From the NCBI GenBank assembly GCA_964564545.1, contig CAZMBP010000028.1, positions 124,001 through 188,000 of the forward strand: a stretch of DNA of 64,000 nucleotides. Direction: 5' to 3'. Each line of letters starts with the position of its first letter. The stretch's first letter is position 1. The translations under genes and the position numbers were made by a program. The stretch is from CAJQQY01 sp964564545 (lineage in GTDB: Bacteria; Bacteroidota; Bacteroidia; Chitinophagales; Saprospiraceae). The notes beneath the pieces were generated by a model. That model was not told where the DNA came from, ran no database searches, and saw only the letters and a list, made by a program, of their open reading frames with translations. This document shows, piece by piece, positions 27,472-36,214 of the stretch.

Positions 27472-27548
27472 CATGAGTTGATAATAGGAAAAGTGTAAAC
27501 ATTAATTAAAAAATCATTTTTCAAATAATAAAAAAATATCAACTCATG
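27472..27548 (+). promoter_or_regulatory. Inverted repeat pairing with the hsp20 start codon (possible RNA thermometer)
   Basis: CATGAGTTGATA at 27472-27483 is the exact reverse complement of TATCAACTCATG at 27537-27548, whose ATG (27546-27548) is the start codon of the small heat-shock gene. In RNA, the 12-bp stem with a 53-base loop would bury the start codon. Heat-labile leaders of this kind are well known on hsp20 genes. Whether the left arm is transcribed is not shown. Confidence 0.5.
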
Positions 27549-27992
27549 ACTTTTGTAAATGTAAATCCAAGACGAAGAAGATCACACGTAGTTAATCCTT
27601 TTTTCAACTTATTTAATGATGTATTAACTAATTCAGTTGGTGAAATGGAAAAAAATATAGTTAAATCTAGACCAGCTGTAAACGTAATTGAAGGAAAAGA
27701 AGATTTCAGATTAGAAATTGCCGCTCCAGGTTTAAAAAAATCTGATTTTAATATTCATGTCGAAAAAGATGTTTTAACCATTTCAGCGAAAGTAGAAAAT
27801 GAAAAAGTGGAAGGGGTTAAATACTCAAGAAGAGAGTTTGACTTTAAAGATTTCAAAAGAACATTCCATTTGCCAAAAACAATCGACATGACTAAAATCG
27901 AAGCAAAATTTGAAGATGGAATTTTGTATTTGACTTTGGCGAAAAAAGAAGAGGCAAAAGAATTGCCTGCAAGAAAAATAGCAATTAAGTAA
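27546..27992 (+). CDS. Small heat-shock protein, Hsp20/alpha-crystallin family
   Basis: A 148-residue cytoplasmic holdase chaperone that binds unfolding proteins. The alpha-crystallin domain spans about 38-140: VNVIEGKEDFRLEIAAPGL, DVLTISAKVE and FEDGILYLTLAKKEE are the usual beta-strand blocks, with ARKIAIK as the C-terminal IxI-like motif. It is followed by a terminator and then a second hsp20 gene. A leader inverted repeat covers its start codon, which suggests temperature control of translation. Confidence 0.93.
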   Translation: MTFVNVNPRRRRSHVVNPFFNLFNDVLTNSVGEMEKNIVKSRPAVNVIEGKEDFRLEIAAPGLKKSDFNIHVEKDVLTISAKVENEKVEGVKYSRREFDFKDFKRTFHLPKTIDMTKIEAKFEDGILYLTLAKKEEAKELPARKIAIK

Positions 27993-28016
27993 AGTTGGTT
28001 TTTCGTTTTGTTTAAA

Positions 28017-28055
28017 CCGTGTCATCCCGAGCTTTCGGGATGGCATGGATTTTTT
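28017..28055 (+). terminator. Intrinsic terminator of the first hsp20
   Basis: A 14-bp stem with two G-U pairs (28017-28030 with 28035-28048; CATCCCGA-GCTT-TCGGGATG at the tip) followed by ATTTTTT. Confidence 0.8.
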
Positions 28056-28092
28056 CAAAAAAATCACCAAACTAATAAGATAACAATATAAA

Positions 28093-28122
28093 CTTAGAAG
28101 CTGATTTGAATCAGAATCTAAG
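28093..28122 (+). promoter_or_regulatory. Hairpin in the leader of the second hsp20
   Basis: CTTAGA..CTGATT-TG-AATCAG..TCTAAG folds into a stem with one small internal loop, about 40 bases before the ATG. Its role is unknown; it could slow ribosomes or nucleases at low temperature. Confidence 0.3.
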
Positions 28123-28161
28123 TCAACAACACTTTTCAATAAAAAATAAAATTTAAGTGAT

Positions 28162-28590
28162 ATGAGCAATTTAGTAAATTTCAATTCAAGCATCAATTCG
28201 ATTTTTGATGACCTTTTCAATAATTCATTTTCAAACTTTGTAGGATCTGATTTTGCATCAAATGTTCCTTCAGTAAATATTTCTGAATCTGCAGATGATT
28301 TCAAAATTGAACTTGCGGCACCTGGTTTGGCCAAAGGAGATTTTGATATTAATGTTGAAAAAAACACGTTGACAATTTCTGCGAAAAAGGAAGTATCAAA
28401 TGAAGTGAATGAAGAAAAATTTACTCGCAAAGAATTCAGCTATTCTTCTTTTTCAAGAAGTTTCCAACTTCCAGAAGGAGTAGAAAGTAATGCAATTGAG
28501 GCAAATTATGAGAATGGAATCTTAGGAGTTGTTTTGCCTAAAAAGGAAGAGGCTAAAGAATTACCACCAAGAGCAATTAAAGTGAGTTAA
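28162..28590 (+). CDS. Small heat-shock protein, Hsp20/alpha-crystallin family (second copy)
   Basis: A 142-residue paralog of the previous gene. The alpha-crystallin domain (about 35-135) has VNISESADDFKIELAAPGL, NTLTISAKKE and YENGILGVVLPKKEEAKE, ending PRAIKVS. The N-terminal arm (MSNLVNFNSSINSIFDDL) is shorter and more Asn/Ser-rich than in the first copy. The two genes are separated by a terminator and about 110 bases, so they are probably transcribed separately and may form mixed oligomers. Confidence 0.93.
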   Translation: MSNLVNFNSSINSIFDDLFNNSFSNFVGSDFASNVPSVNISESADDFKIELAAPGLAKGDFDINVEKNTLTISAKKEVSNEVNEEKFTRKEFSYSSFSRSFQLPEGVESNAIEANYENGILGVVLPKKEEAKELPPRAIKVS

Positions 28591-28631
28591 GTTTTCATGA
28601 GATAGGTTTTTAGTAATTAAATATTTTATAA

Positions 28632-28672
28632 AAAAGGTCAGAATGGTAAAACATCCTGACCTTTTCTTTTTT
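28632..28672. terminator. Bidirectional intrinsic terminator
   Basis: AAAAGGTCAG / CTGACCTTTT with a 14-base loop that can itself partly pair, between the convergent hsp20 and lytic transglycosylase genes. Confidence 0.75.
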
Positions 28673-28689
28673 AACAAAAAAAATAAAAA

Positions 28690-30123
28690 TTACAATTCTT
28701 TAATTTTCAATTTACATCCTGGTACTAGTTTTATTTCTCCAAAAAAATTATTCAATTTAATGATTTCGGATAATGTTACATCTGGATAGAATGTACTAAT
28801 CTTTCCAAGTGTTTCGCCCTTTTGAATCCGATGGTAAATGAAATTTAATTCTTCCACATCCTTTGTCTCTTCAATTTCTATTTCTTCTAACTCAGACTCT
28901 GAGTTAATTGTAGGTTCCAATTTCTTTTCCTCTTCCTTAATTATTGGAATTGTAGTAGCAATTCGATCACTAAAGTTTTCTTTTGGAAAATAAACTACCA
29001 ACTCTTGACCATAAAAAACAGAAGCATCCTTTAGCTTATTCCATTCCAAAATATCTTCCACAGAACAACGAAGGAGTTTGGCAATATACTCTACACTCTC
29101 CCCTTTTTGTACAGCATAGCTAGATCGAATCATATCAGAAGGAATATTCATATAATCGTAATAGTCCAGATTTCGACTTTTGTAAAACCCATTTAATTTG
29201 GCTTGCCGTTTTTTATCTTTAAAAATTCTCATTGCTTCCACAGGAAGAGTCAAATAATTTCCTCGCCTAGTTTTTGGAATAAAATTCCTTTTATAAGCAG
29301 GATTCAATTCTTTGACTTTTCTAGTTTCAATCTCCGCTAATTTCGAAATTTCATAAAACGAACTTGCCTCAAAAAGCGTCGTAGTTTTTATATCCTGAAA
29401 TTTATAAGCCGCAGGTCTTAGTTGGATTCCATGTGCTTGATAATAATTCATCACATAGACTGTTGCAATAAATGCAGGAATATAATTTCGAGTTTCGGAA
29501 GGCAAATATTGGCTCATCTTCCAAAAGTCAGTTGACCCAGATCGGCGAATAGCTTTGTTAACATTACCTGGTCCGCAGTTATAAGCTGCCAAAGCAAGTG
29601 ACCAATCATTATAGCGTTCATGTAAGTCTTTTAAAAATTTAAAAGAGGCCTCAGTTGATTTGATTGGGTCATTTCTCTCATCGACATAAGAATCAATTTT
29701 TAAACCATACCTTAAACCCGTTCCTTTCATAAACTGCCATAGTCCTGAAGCCCCCACAGGAGACTTAGCTTGTGGATTTAAGGCTGATTCAATAATGGAA
29801 AGATACTTTAATTCGTCAGGTAATTGATTGACTTGTAGGTAGTGCTCAAATAGTGGAAAATAAGTTTCTGATTTTCCAATGATGTTGGCAAGCATTCTTT
29901 TTCGACGTCCTAAATAAAGTCTTATATTTTTCTCTACACGTGAATTATATTTCAAATTCATCATGCCGTCTATTTTATTAAGACGTTCTCGAACCTCAAA
30001 ATCTGATAAGTTAAAAGCATTATTCTCCTCTATTTCAAAATCAATAGATTCTGTAGGAGCAATAAAACTTAAATTACATAGTGTGAAAAGAAGAACCAAT
30101 AATGATAAACATATAGGTTTCAT
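28690..30123 (-). CDS. MltD-like lytic transglycosylase with two LysM domains
   Basis: A 477-residue envelope protein that cleaves peptidoglycan with 1,6-anhydro product formation. A signal peptide (about 1-22) and a helical spacer are followed by the SLT domain, with catalytic E112 in IIESALNPQAKSPVGASGLW and AYNCGPGNVNKAIRRSG further on. Two LysM repeats (about 340-385, YAVQKGESVEYIAKLL; about 430-477, YHRIQKGETLGKISTFY) bind glycan. Glu-rich sequence joins them. It is the last of three tandem paralogs on this strand. Confidence 0.92.
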   Translation of the reverse strand: MKPICLSLLVLLFTLCNLSFIAPTESIDFEIEENNAFNLSDFEVRERLNKIDGMMNLKYNSRVEKNIRLYLGRRKRMLANIIGKSETYFPLFEHYLQVNQLPDELKYLSIIESALNPQAKSPVGASGLWQFMKGTGLRYGLKIDSYVDERNDPIKSTEASFKFLKDLHERYNDWSLALAAYNCGPGNVNKAIRRSGSTDFWKMSQYLPSETRNYIPAFIATVYVMNYYQAHGIQLRPAAYKFQDIKTTTLFEASSFYEISKLAEIETRKVKELNPAYKRNFIPKTRRGNYLTLPVEAMRIFKDKKRQAKLNGFYKSRNLDYYDYMNIPSDMIRSSYAVQKGESVEYIAKLLRCSVEDILEWNKLKDASVFYGQELVVYFPKENFSDRIATTIPIIKEEEKKLEPTINSESELEEIEIEETKDVEELNFIYHRIQKGETLGKISTFYPDVTLSEIIKLNNFFGEIKLVPGCKLKIKEL

Positions 30124-30552
30124 CTAGATTAAGGTTTTAAAAAAAACAGACAGATATTAACTTATTCACATTTCTTTCAACATGAATTAATTTTTTATTC
30201 TGGAGAGCCTTTTTAGTTAAATTAGGTCTATTCTCTTTGAATTATTAAATATCCTAATATGTTGGCACAATTTTCAGACCAAAACTTGAATTTAATTCAG
30301 AAGGGAAATGACAAAAGAAATATGGCGTAATGACGAAATCACCATACATACATATGTAAAAAGTTGAATACGAGTAACTTATGCCCTGATCATATTCATT
30401 TAAGTTATTGTTTTTCCAGAATAAACATTAAGTTAAATTTTATATAAAAAATATTGCAATGTAATATCCTTTGGCTTATTTCATAAAAAAAGGTCTCAGA
30501 AGCATAACTCCTAAGACCTTTTTTTTATGAAAATGAATTACTATTCGATTTT
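30124..30552. other. Intergenic region between tandem lytic transglycosylase genes
   Basis: About 430 AT-rich bases. The right end holds a terminator for the upstream paralog; the rest should carry the promoter of the 477-residue gene, but no clear -7 element was found. Confidence 0.45.
30488..30529 (-). terminator. Intrinsic terminator of the second lytic transglycosylase
   Basis: AAAAAGGTCT / AGACCTTTTT with a loop of about 15 bases (one mismatched pair inside), A/T runs on both sides, just past the stop at 30553. Confidence 0.75.
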
Positions 30553-32019
30553 CTATTTCTTTTTGATTTTTAATCTAGATCCTACTGTTGGAAAATCATT
30601 TCCCTTAATATCATTTAATCTTAGAATATCGTGAACAGTCACACTTGGATATTTTTCCACGATCTCTAAAATTGACTCATTTCGACGAATGGTGTGAAAT
30701 ATATAATCTTCTCTTTTTTGAGTAAAATTTCTTTGAGGAGTATTTTTTTTCACTTCTTCTTCATTCTGGACATTTGTCTTTTTATTTGTCTTAATTCTTT
30801 TTCGACCATTAGAAAGAATAGTTTCTTCCTTCAACTTTGGATTCTCAATTTTCGGTTGACGAGCAGGGAGCTCTTTTACCTGAATATCCATACTATTGCT
30901 GATTTGAAAAATGGTCAACTCCTGTCCTCTCGATAAATATGGTTGAGGTAAATTATTCCAAGCCATGATGTGTTGTCGATTACAATTAAATAACTTAGCT
31001 AATTTATCAATATGATCTCCGGGCTGAACGTAATAAACTGATTTGAAAAATTCAGTTCGTCCACCAAGATTTTGAGTAATCGATGGATTGCTATCAGGAG
31101 TAGGAAATGCTGCCAAAAACAATGGCATATTTCGTCTAGGTAAAGTCAAATAATGTCCATTTCGAGAAGTAGGAATAATGCCTTGTTTGAAACTAGGATT
31201 TAACTCCTGAATCAAATGAAGCGGAGTTCCTGTTATTTCCGAAATTTCTCGAAAAGAAATTGAATTATACACTTTTGTGTAGTCCGTCATTTGCACATCC
31301 ATTTCTGGAAACTGAGGTTTCAAATAGTGTAAATGATAATTATTAACAATGTAATTTGCTGCCACGAATGCAGGCACATAATTTCGAGTCTCCTTAGGTA
31401 GGTATTTTTTTATTTTCCAAAAATTCTTACTCTGCCCTCTTCGAATAGCTCGATTCACTCGACCTGGCCCACTATTATATGCCGCTAATGCAAGTTCCCA
31501 ATCTTGATATTTATTATGCAATCTCTTCAAATACTTAATAGCTGCTTTCGTTGACTTATGAGGATCTCTTCGCTCATCCAATTTACTGTTTTGCTTTAAT
31601 CCATATTCTTTACCTGTTGCTGGCATAAATTGCCATAAACCTGCTGCTCCTACTCGCGAAGTCGCTTGAGGATTTAAAGCAGATTCAACAACTGAAAGAT
31701 ATTTAATATCGGAAGGCATATTATTTTCCAAAAGGTACTTTTCAAAAATTGGAAAATACATTACTATTTTACCTAACATTTTTTCCGTTTTATCTCTTTT
31801 TCGAACGGAATATGTTTTGATATAACTTTTCACCACATTATCCAATTGAGGAGTGACGGCAAGTGAAGAAAGATTTTTAACTCTAACTTCTAATTCTTCA
31901 TCACTAAATACAGGGACTGGAGTGTAGGTTGTAGTTGAGCTTTGACCAAAGATTTCAGTTACAAAACACAATGCCAATAATAAAAGTAAAGTTAGTTTAT
32001 TCAGGTTCATCTCTGACAA
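30553..32019 (-). CDS. MltD-like lytic transglycosylase with two LysM domains
   Basis: 488 residues, same plan as its neighbour: signal peptide (about 1-26), SLT domain with E112 in VVESALNPQATSRVGAAGLW and AYNSGPGRVNRAIRRGQ, a middle segment with SRNGHYLTLPRRNM, LysM 1 (YYVQPGDHIDKLAKLFNC) and C-terminal LysM 2 (FHTIRRNESILEIVEKY). The linker between the LysM repeats is Lys/Asn-rich. Paralogs are probably used under different conditions or at different cell-wall sites. Confidence 0.92.
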   Translation of the reverse strand: MSEMNLNKLTLLLLLALCFVTEIFGQSSTTTYTPVPVFSDEELEVRVKNLSSLAVTPQLDNVVKSYIKTYSVRKRDKTEKMLGKIVMYFPIFEKYLLENNMPSDIKYLSVVESALNPQATSRVGAAGLWQFMPATGKEYGLKQNSKLDERRDPHKSTKAAIKYLKRLHNKYQDWELALAAYNSGPGRVNRAIRRGQSKNFWKIKKYLPKETRNYVPAFVAANYIVNNYHLHYLKPQFPEMDVQMTDYTKVYNSISFREISEITGTPLHLIQELNPSFKQGIIPTSRNGHYLTLPRRNMPLFLAAFPTPDSNPSITQNLGGRTEFFKSVYYVQPGDHIDKLAKLFNCNRQHIMAWNNLPQPYLSRGQELTIFQISNSMDIQVKELPARQPKIENPKLKEETILSNGRKRIKTNKKTNVQNEEEVKKNTPQRNFTQKREDYIFHTIRRNESILEIVEKYPSVTVHDILRLNDIKGNDFPTVGSRLKIKKK

Positions 32020-32249
32020 AAAATTTAAAGCTTAGGAAAATAGGTTCTGGGTTCTTTAAAACTGTGAACTGATCAAAGGTTTTAAAAGGCAAACATTACT
32101 TCAAAAATTGTGTAGAGCTATCATTTTTTTAGTTAAAAAAATAAAAGCATACACCAAGAAGATGCTTGGTTTAAATGTAAGTTCTCAGATATTAAGGATT
32201 AGCTTGATTGACTGACAGACATGTGGTCTTAAAAAAGTAAGATATTTTA

Positions 32250-33179
32250 TTACCTAATCGAAAGTTCTTCCCCAAATATAGGAATAATTATGAAATTCCC
32301 ATCAGTGCTTGGCGGAATGATTCCTTTTCGGTATGAAGGATTTAGTTTTTGGACGATTTGGAGACTCATCCCTGTTTGTTTCGCAATTTGTTTCAATGTG
32401 ATTCTTTTATACACTTTTACAATTTTCACAAATTGTAAAGTATACTCTGGATAAATCGGACGAAGGTCATGGAAAAAATAATTATCCATCACGTATGACG
32501 TAGCTATAAATTTGGCAACATATTCTTGTGTTTCTTTTGGTAAATATTTTTTTATTCCCTCAAAACTAGATTTATCTGCCTTTCTAATTGCTTTATCTAC
32601 TCTACCTGGCCCGCAATTATAGGACGCAATCGCTAATTTCCAATCACCATATTTAGCATACAAATCTTTTAAATAGGATAATCCCGCTATTGTTGATTTC
32701 ACAGGGTCACATCGTTCATCAACGTAATCATTAATTGTTAACCCATACATTCGACCTGTGCTAGGCATAAATTGCCACAAGCCTTTTGCCCCAACTTGAG
32801 ATTCTGCATTTGGGTTAAGTGCAGACTCTATTATTGGCAAATTCTTCAATTCTCTTGGCAATTGAAATTCTTCAATATATTTTTCAAAAATAGGTACAAA
32901 AGTCGTTTGTCTCCCGAGTAGTAATTCTGTGCCAGTACGATCTTTTGAGATGTATCTTTTGACAAATTTCTTAACATCTTTATTGTACGTCACATCCATC
33001 GAGAAAGATCTTCTTTCAAGTCGTTCGACAAAAGCTGTTTTAGAAACTTTGGTTTTACTACTTCCAGAAAAGGAAGTGGTTGGAAAAGATATGGTTGTTG
33101 TTACGTCGTTAGCTTTTATTGACAATGAAATCATTATCAACAAAAAAGGTATAATACCTTTTAATAAGTTCATGGACAT
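32250..33179 (-). CDS. MltD-like lytic transglycosylase lacking LysM domains
   Basis: 309 residues, the first of three tandem paralogs. Signal peptide about 1-23, then the SLT domain with E118 (IIESALNPNAESQVGAKGLW) and SYNCGPGRVDKAIRKAD. It aligns with the other two up to GIIPPSTDGNFIIIP and then stops, where they continue into LysM repeats. It is a natural short form or a 3'-truncated one; the catalytic part looks intact. Confidence 0.9.
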   Translation of the reverse strand: MSMNLLKGIIPFLLIMISLSIKANDVTTTISFPTTSFSGSSKTKVSKTAFVERLERRSFSMDVTYNKDVKKFVKRYISKDRTGTELLLGRQTTFVPIFEKYIEEFQLPRELKNLPIIESALNPNAESQVGAKGLWQFMPSTGRMYGLTINDYVDERCDPVKSTIAGLSYLKDLYAKYGDWKLAIASYNCGPGRVDKAIRKADKSSFEGIKKYLPKETQEYVAKFIATSYVMDNYFFHDLRPIYPEYTLQFVKIVKVYKRITLKQIAKQTGMSLQIVQKLNPSYRKGIIPPSTDGNFIIIPIFGEELSIR

Positions 33180-33549
33180 TGAGTTTGGTTATAACATTTG
33201 AAAAATTATTTTTTTGCTTTTCCAAATGTTTTCAAATATTCAATAAGTACTTTGAAAAGTAAATTCTCTCAGCTTACTTATTCGTAAAATCCTTTTTCAA
33301 TTATCTGTATATGGGAGGATATTAGGATAGGGTAAATCAGATTTTTTGTATTGGTAGTACAAAACTATGGGGTTTTTGCACCTGATACAAGCCTACTGGA
33401 CTTTATTTAACATTTGCTAGTTCATTCTATAAGCTTTCATGACATGGTTAACTTTCATATAAAAATAAAGACTATAAAAAGATAAATAGCCCTATCAATT
33501 AATAGAGAATTCGTTACACATAAAACAATAAATTATTTGTAGTCTTTCT
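33180..33549. other. Intergenic region
   Basis: About 370 AT-rich bases between the gatA stop and the lytic transglycosylase start, both minus-strand. Nothing beyond spacer and presumed promoter was recognised. Confidence 0.4.
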
Positions 33550-34980
33550 TTAGAAAAATAGCTGCATGAGATGCTGAGAAAAGGCTAATAATTTTTTTTC
33601 TTCAAATTTGTTTGCCATGAGCTGAATACCCATCGGAAGCCCATTTTCATGCTTTCCAAAGGGTAAAGAGATCGCTGGAATACCTACCATATTCGCCTGA
33701 ACGGTGAAAATATCAGCTAAATATGCCTCGACTGGGTCCTCCATTTTATCTCCTATATTCCATGGCGGAGTAGGTGAAGCAGGCATTAAAATAAAGTCAT
33801 AGTTTCCAAAGACCTGAAAGGTTTTTTCCGAAATCAATCGACGTATTTTCTGAGCTTTGGTATAATAGGCGTCGTAATATCCTGAACTTAAAACAAATGC
33901 TCCCAACATAATTCGGCGCTTCACTTCTGTTCCAAATCCTTCTGTACGGGATTTTTTATAAATATCAATTAAATCCTCTGCTTTATCACTTCGATGTCCA
34001 AATCGAACACCATCAAAACGAGAAAGATTCGACGATGCTTCTGCTGTAGTCAAAACATAATAGGCAGGAATGATGTAATCTAAATATTCAAAATCTACTG
34101 GTTCGACTTCGTGACCTTCCGCCTTTAATTTTTCGATGAGATCAAATGTTTGTTGTCGGATTTCTTCGTCGATACTTTCATGTTGGAGGGCATTTTGAAA
34201 GTAAGCGACTCTTTTCTTTCCTTCAACTTTTAAATCTTTAGAAAAATTTTCTACTGGCCGATCACTCGAAGTACTATCATTTTCGTCGTAGCCTGACATC
34301 ACTTCTAACAATAAACTTACATCTTCTACTGAATGTGCTAAAACTCCAATTTGATCAAAAGAAGAAGCATAAGCTAATAATCCAAATCTCGAAATTCGTC
34401 CATAGGTAGGCTTCATTCCAATTACTCCACAAAATGCTGCTGGCTGTCGAACAGATCCTCCTGTATCAGTTCCCAAAGAAACCAAACAAGTTTCAGCTTG
34501 AACAGCAACTGCTGAACCTCCTGATGAACCTCCTGGGACTTTCGAGGTATCTGCTGCATTTCGAACAGGCCCATAGGCTGAATTTTCATTAGCGGATCCC
34601 ATGGCAAATTCGTCACAATTGACTCGACCAATTATGATGGCATCTTCTTCCAAAATTCGTTGAACGGCTGTAGCTGAAAACAATGATTCGAATCCTTTTA
34701 GAATTTTTGATCCTGCAGTCACTCCATGATCTTTGTAGCACAATACATCTTTGATCGAAATGACTAATCCAAAAAGTCGCCCAACTGATGCTGGATTTTC
34801 TGCATACTTTTGATCTAAAAGAAGAGCTTTTTCGCAAGCTTCATTTTCAAAAACTTCTACATAAATATTGAGGTCTTTAGATTTCTCAATATTTGACAAA
34901 TAGTGATCGACCAATTTTTGGCAATTGGTTTCACCTGTAGAAATACTTTGTTGAATGGAGGAAAGAGAAGAATAACTCAT
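33550..34980 (-). CDS. gatA: Glutamyl-tRNA(Gln)/aspartyl-tRNA(Asn) amidotransferase subunit A
   Basis: 476-residue amidase-signature enzyme that releases ammonia from glutamine for transamidation of misacylated tRNA. The Ser-cisSer-Lys set is visible: Lys in LVISIKDVLCYKDHG, and the Ser residues in PGGSSGGSAVAVQA and SLGTDTGGSVRQPAA. The Met at 34980 (MSYSSLSSIQQ) was chosen, since residues from the longer 35058 start come from an intergenic repeat (see 35010). gatB and gatC are not in the window. pheS lies just upstream. Confidence 0.93.
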   Translation of the reverse strand: MSYSSLSSIQQSISTGETNCQKLVDHYLSNIEKSKDLNIYVEVFENEACEKALLLDQKYAENPASVGRLFGLVISIKDVLCYKDHGVTAGSKILKGFESLFSATAVQRILEEDAIIIGRVNCDEFAMGSANENSAYGPVRNAADTSKVPGGSSGGSAVAVQAETCLVSLGTDTGGSVRQPAAFCGVIGMKPTYGRISRFGLLAYASSFDQIGVLAHSVEDVSLLLEVMSGYDENDSTSSDRPVENFSKDLKVEGKKRVAYFQNALQHESIDEEIRQQTFDLIEKLKAEGHEVEPVDFEYLDYIIPAYYVLTTAEASSNLSRFDGVRFGHRSDKAEDLIDIYKKSRTEGFGTEVKRRIMLGAFVLSSGYYDAYYTKAQKIRRLISEKTFQVFGNYDFILMPASPTPPWNIGDKMEDPVEAYLADIFTVQANMVGIPAISLPFGKHENGLPMGIQLMANKFEEKKLLAFSQHLMQLFF

Positions 34981-35009
34981 GGAGAGGAATTTTGAATTTT
35001 GAATGTGTA

Positions 35010-35059
35010 AATGATGAATTTTGAATATTCCCCATGGGACACATTCAAAATTCATCATT
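35010..35059. repeat. 17-bp perfect inverted repeat between pheS and gatA
   Basis: 35010-35026 and 35043-35059 (core ATGATGAATTTTGAAT) are perfect reverse complements, with further TTTTGAAT/ATTCAAAA copies alongside. Part of it is translated in the overlong gatA ORF, which argues for the shorter start. Confidence 0.6.
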
Positions 35060-35071
35060 CAAAATTCACTA

Positions 35072-36109
35072 TTAAATAGCTGAGGTAAATTGTTTTAAAA
35101 ACCGAACATCATTTTCGAAAAGCAAACGAATGTCTCCTATGTCATATTTTTGCATGGCAGATCTTTCTATTCCAATTCCGAAAGCAAATCCTGTATATTT
35201 TTTCGAATCAATTCCACAGTTTTCCAAAACATTCGGATCTACCATTCCACAACCGAGCACTTCCAACCAACCTGTTCCTTTGGTTAATTTTCTTGCTTTC
35301 TCAGTTTCCATTCCCAACCAAACATCCATTTCTGCACTTGGCTCGGTGAATGGGAAATAACTTGGACGCAATCGAATCTTAGTATCTGCTCCATAAACTT
35401 CTTGGGCAAAATATAATAGCGTTTGCTTCATATCCGCAAAGGAAACATTCTCATCAACATATAATCCTTCTACTTGATGAAACTGGCAATGAGACCGTGC
35501 AGAAATCGTTTCATTCCGATACACTCGTCCTGGTGCAATAATTCGAATAGGTGGTTGTTGGCGAGTCATCACTCTCGATTGTACCGAAGAAGTGTGCGTT
35601 CGCAACAACATTTGAATACTATTTTTCAAGTAAAAAGTGTCTTGCATATCTCGTGCAGGATGATCTTCAGGCGTATTCATCGCCGTGAAATTATGCCAAT
35701 CATCTTCAATCTCCCGATCCTCAGCTACTACGAATCCGATTCGAGCAAATACATCAATGATATGATTCATCGTGATTGATACCGGATGATGAGCTCCCAA
35801 ACTCATTGGTTCAGGTGGTGCAGTCAAATCTAAATCTTGATTACTTGCCTCTTCTGCTGCAGATTCCGCAGCATCTTTTAATGCTTGGAATTTTTGCTCC
35901 GCAGCATTTTTAACGGCATTGACCAATTGACCATATTCTTTTTTTCGTTCGTTTTCAACATTTCGAATTTCTCCAAAAAGAGGTTTCAAAACATTCTTAG
36001 ATCCTACAAACCGAATACGAAATTGTTCCACTTCTTCTTTTGTCGAAGGAGCTGCTGTTTCTATTTCTGATTTAAATTGATTGACTACTGCAAAAATCTC
36101 TGCTGACAT
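35072..36109 (-). CDS. pheS: Phenylalanyl-tRNA synthetase alpha subunit
   Basis: A 345-residue class II aminoacyl-tRNA synthetase catalytic subunit. An N-terminal coiled coil (about 1-90) binds tRNA. Motif 2 is IAPGRVYRNETISARSHCQF with QVEGLYVDE after it, and motif 3 is AFGIGIERSAMQKY. GAHHPVSITMNHI and TPEDHPARDMQDTFY are typical. pheT is not adjacent. A terminator-like hairpin sits 16 bases before the start codon. Confidence 0.96.
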   Translation of the reverse strand: MSAEIFAVVNQFKSEIETAAPSTKEEVEQFRIRFVGSKNVLKPLFGEIRNVENERKKEYGQLVNAVKNAAEQKFQALKDAAESAAEEASNQDLDLTAPPEPMSLGAHHPVSITMNHIIDVFARIGFVVAEDREIEDDWHNFTAMNTPEDHPARDMQDTFYLKNSIQMLLRTHTSSVQSRVMTRQQPPIRIIAPGRVYRNETISARSHCQFHQVEGLYVDENVSFADMKQTLLYFAQEVYGADTKIRLRPSYFPFTEPSAEMDVWLGMETEKARKLTKGTGWLEVLGCGMVDPNVLENCGIDSKKYTGFAFGIGIERSAMQKYDIGDIRLLFENDVRFLKQFTSAI

Positions 36110-36125
36110 GATTTCTTTTTTTTAT

Positions 36126-36165
36126 AAAAAATTTGCGCCTCTTCTCGTTGGAAAAGAGGCGCAAA
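36126..36165 (-). terminator. Terminator-like hairpin just upstream of pheS
   Basis: On the minus strand TTTGCGCCTCTT / AAGAGGCGCAAA (12 bp, 10-base loop) is followed by TTTTTT, and the pheS ATG comes 16 bases later. It may end the upstream outer-membrane-protein transcript, or act as an attenuator if the pheS promoter lies further upstream. Confidence 0.75.
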
Positions 36166-36214
36166 GATAGGACTTTGAAGTATAAAATGTAAACTACAAG
36201 AATACTTAATTTAT

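Larger units (their letters stand above)
27033..27545. other. Divergent regulatory region between hppA and hsp20
   Basis: About 510 AT-rich bases. It contains the hppA leader with two hairpins (27061-27134), an hppA -7 element (27151), a small group of DnaA-box-like 9-mers (27292-27358), and the left arm of an inverted repeat that reaches into the hsp20 start codon (27472-27548). Confidence 0.6.

Noticed and set aside
34981..35058. Longer start of gatA
   Set aside because: The extra residues come from an intergenic inverted repeat and do not fit the GatA family start.
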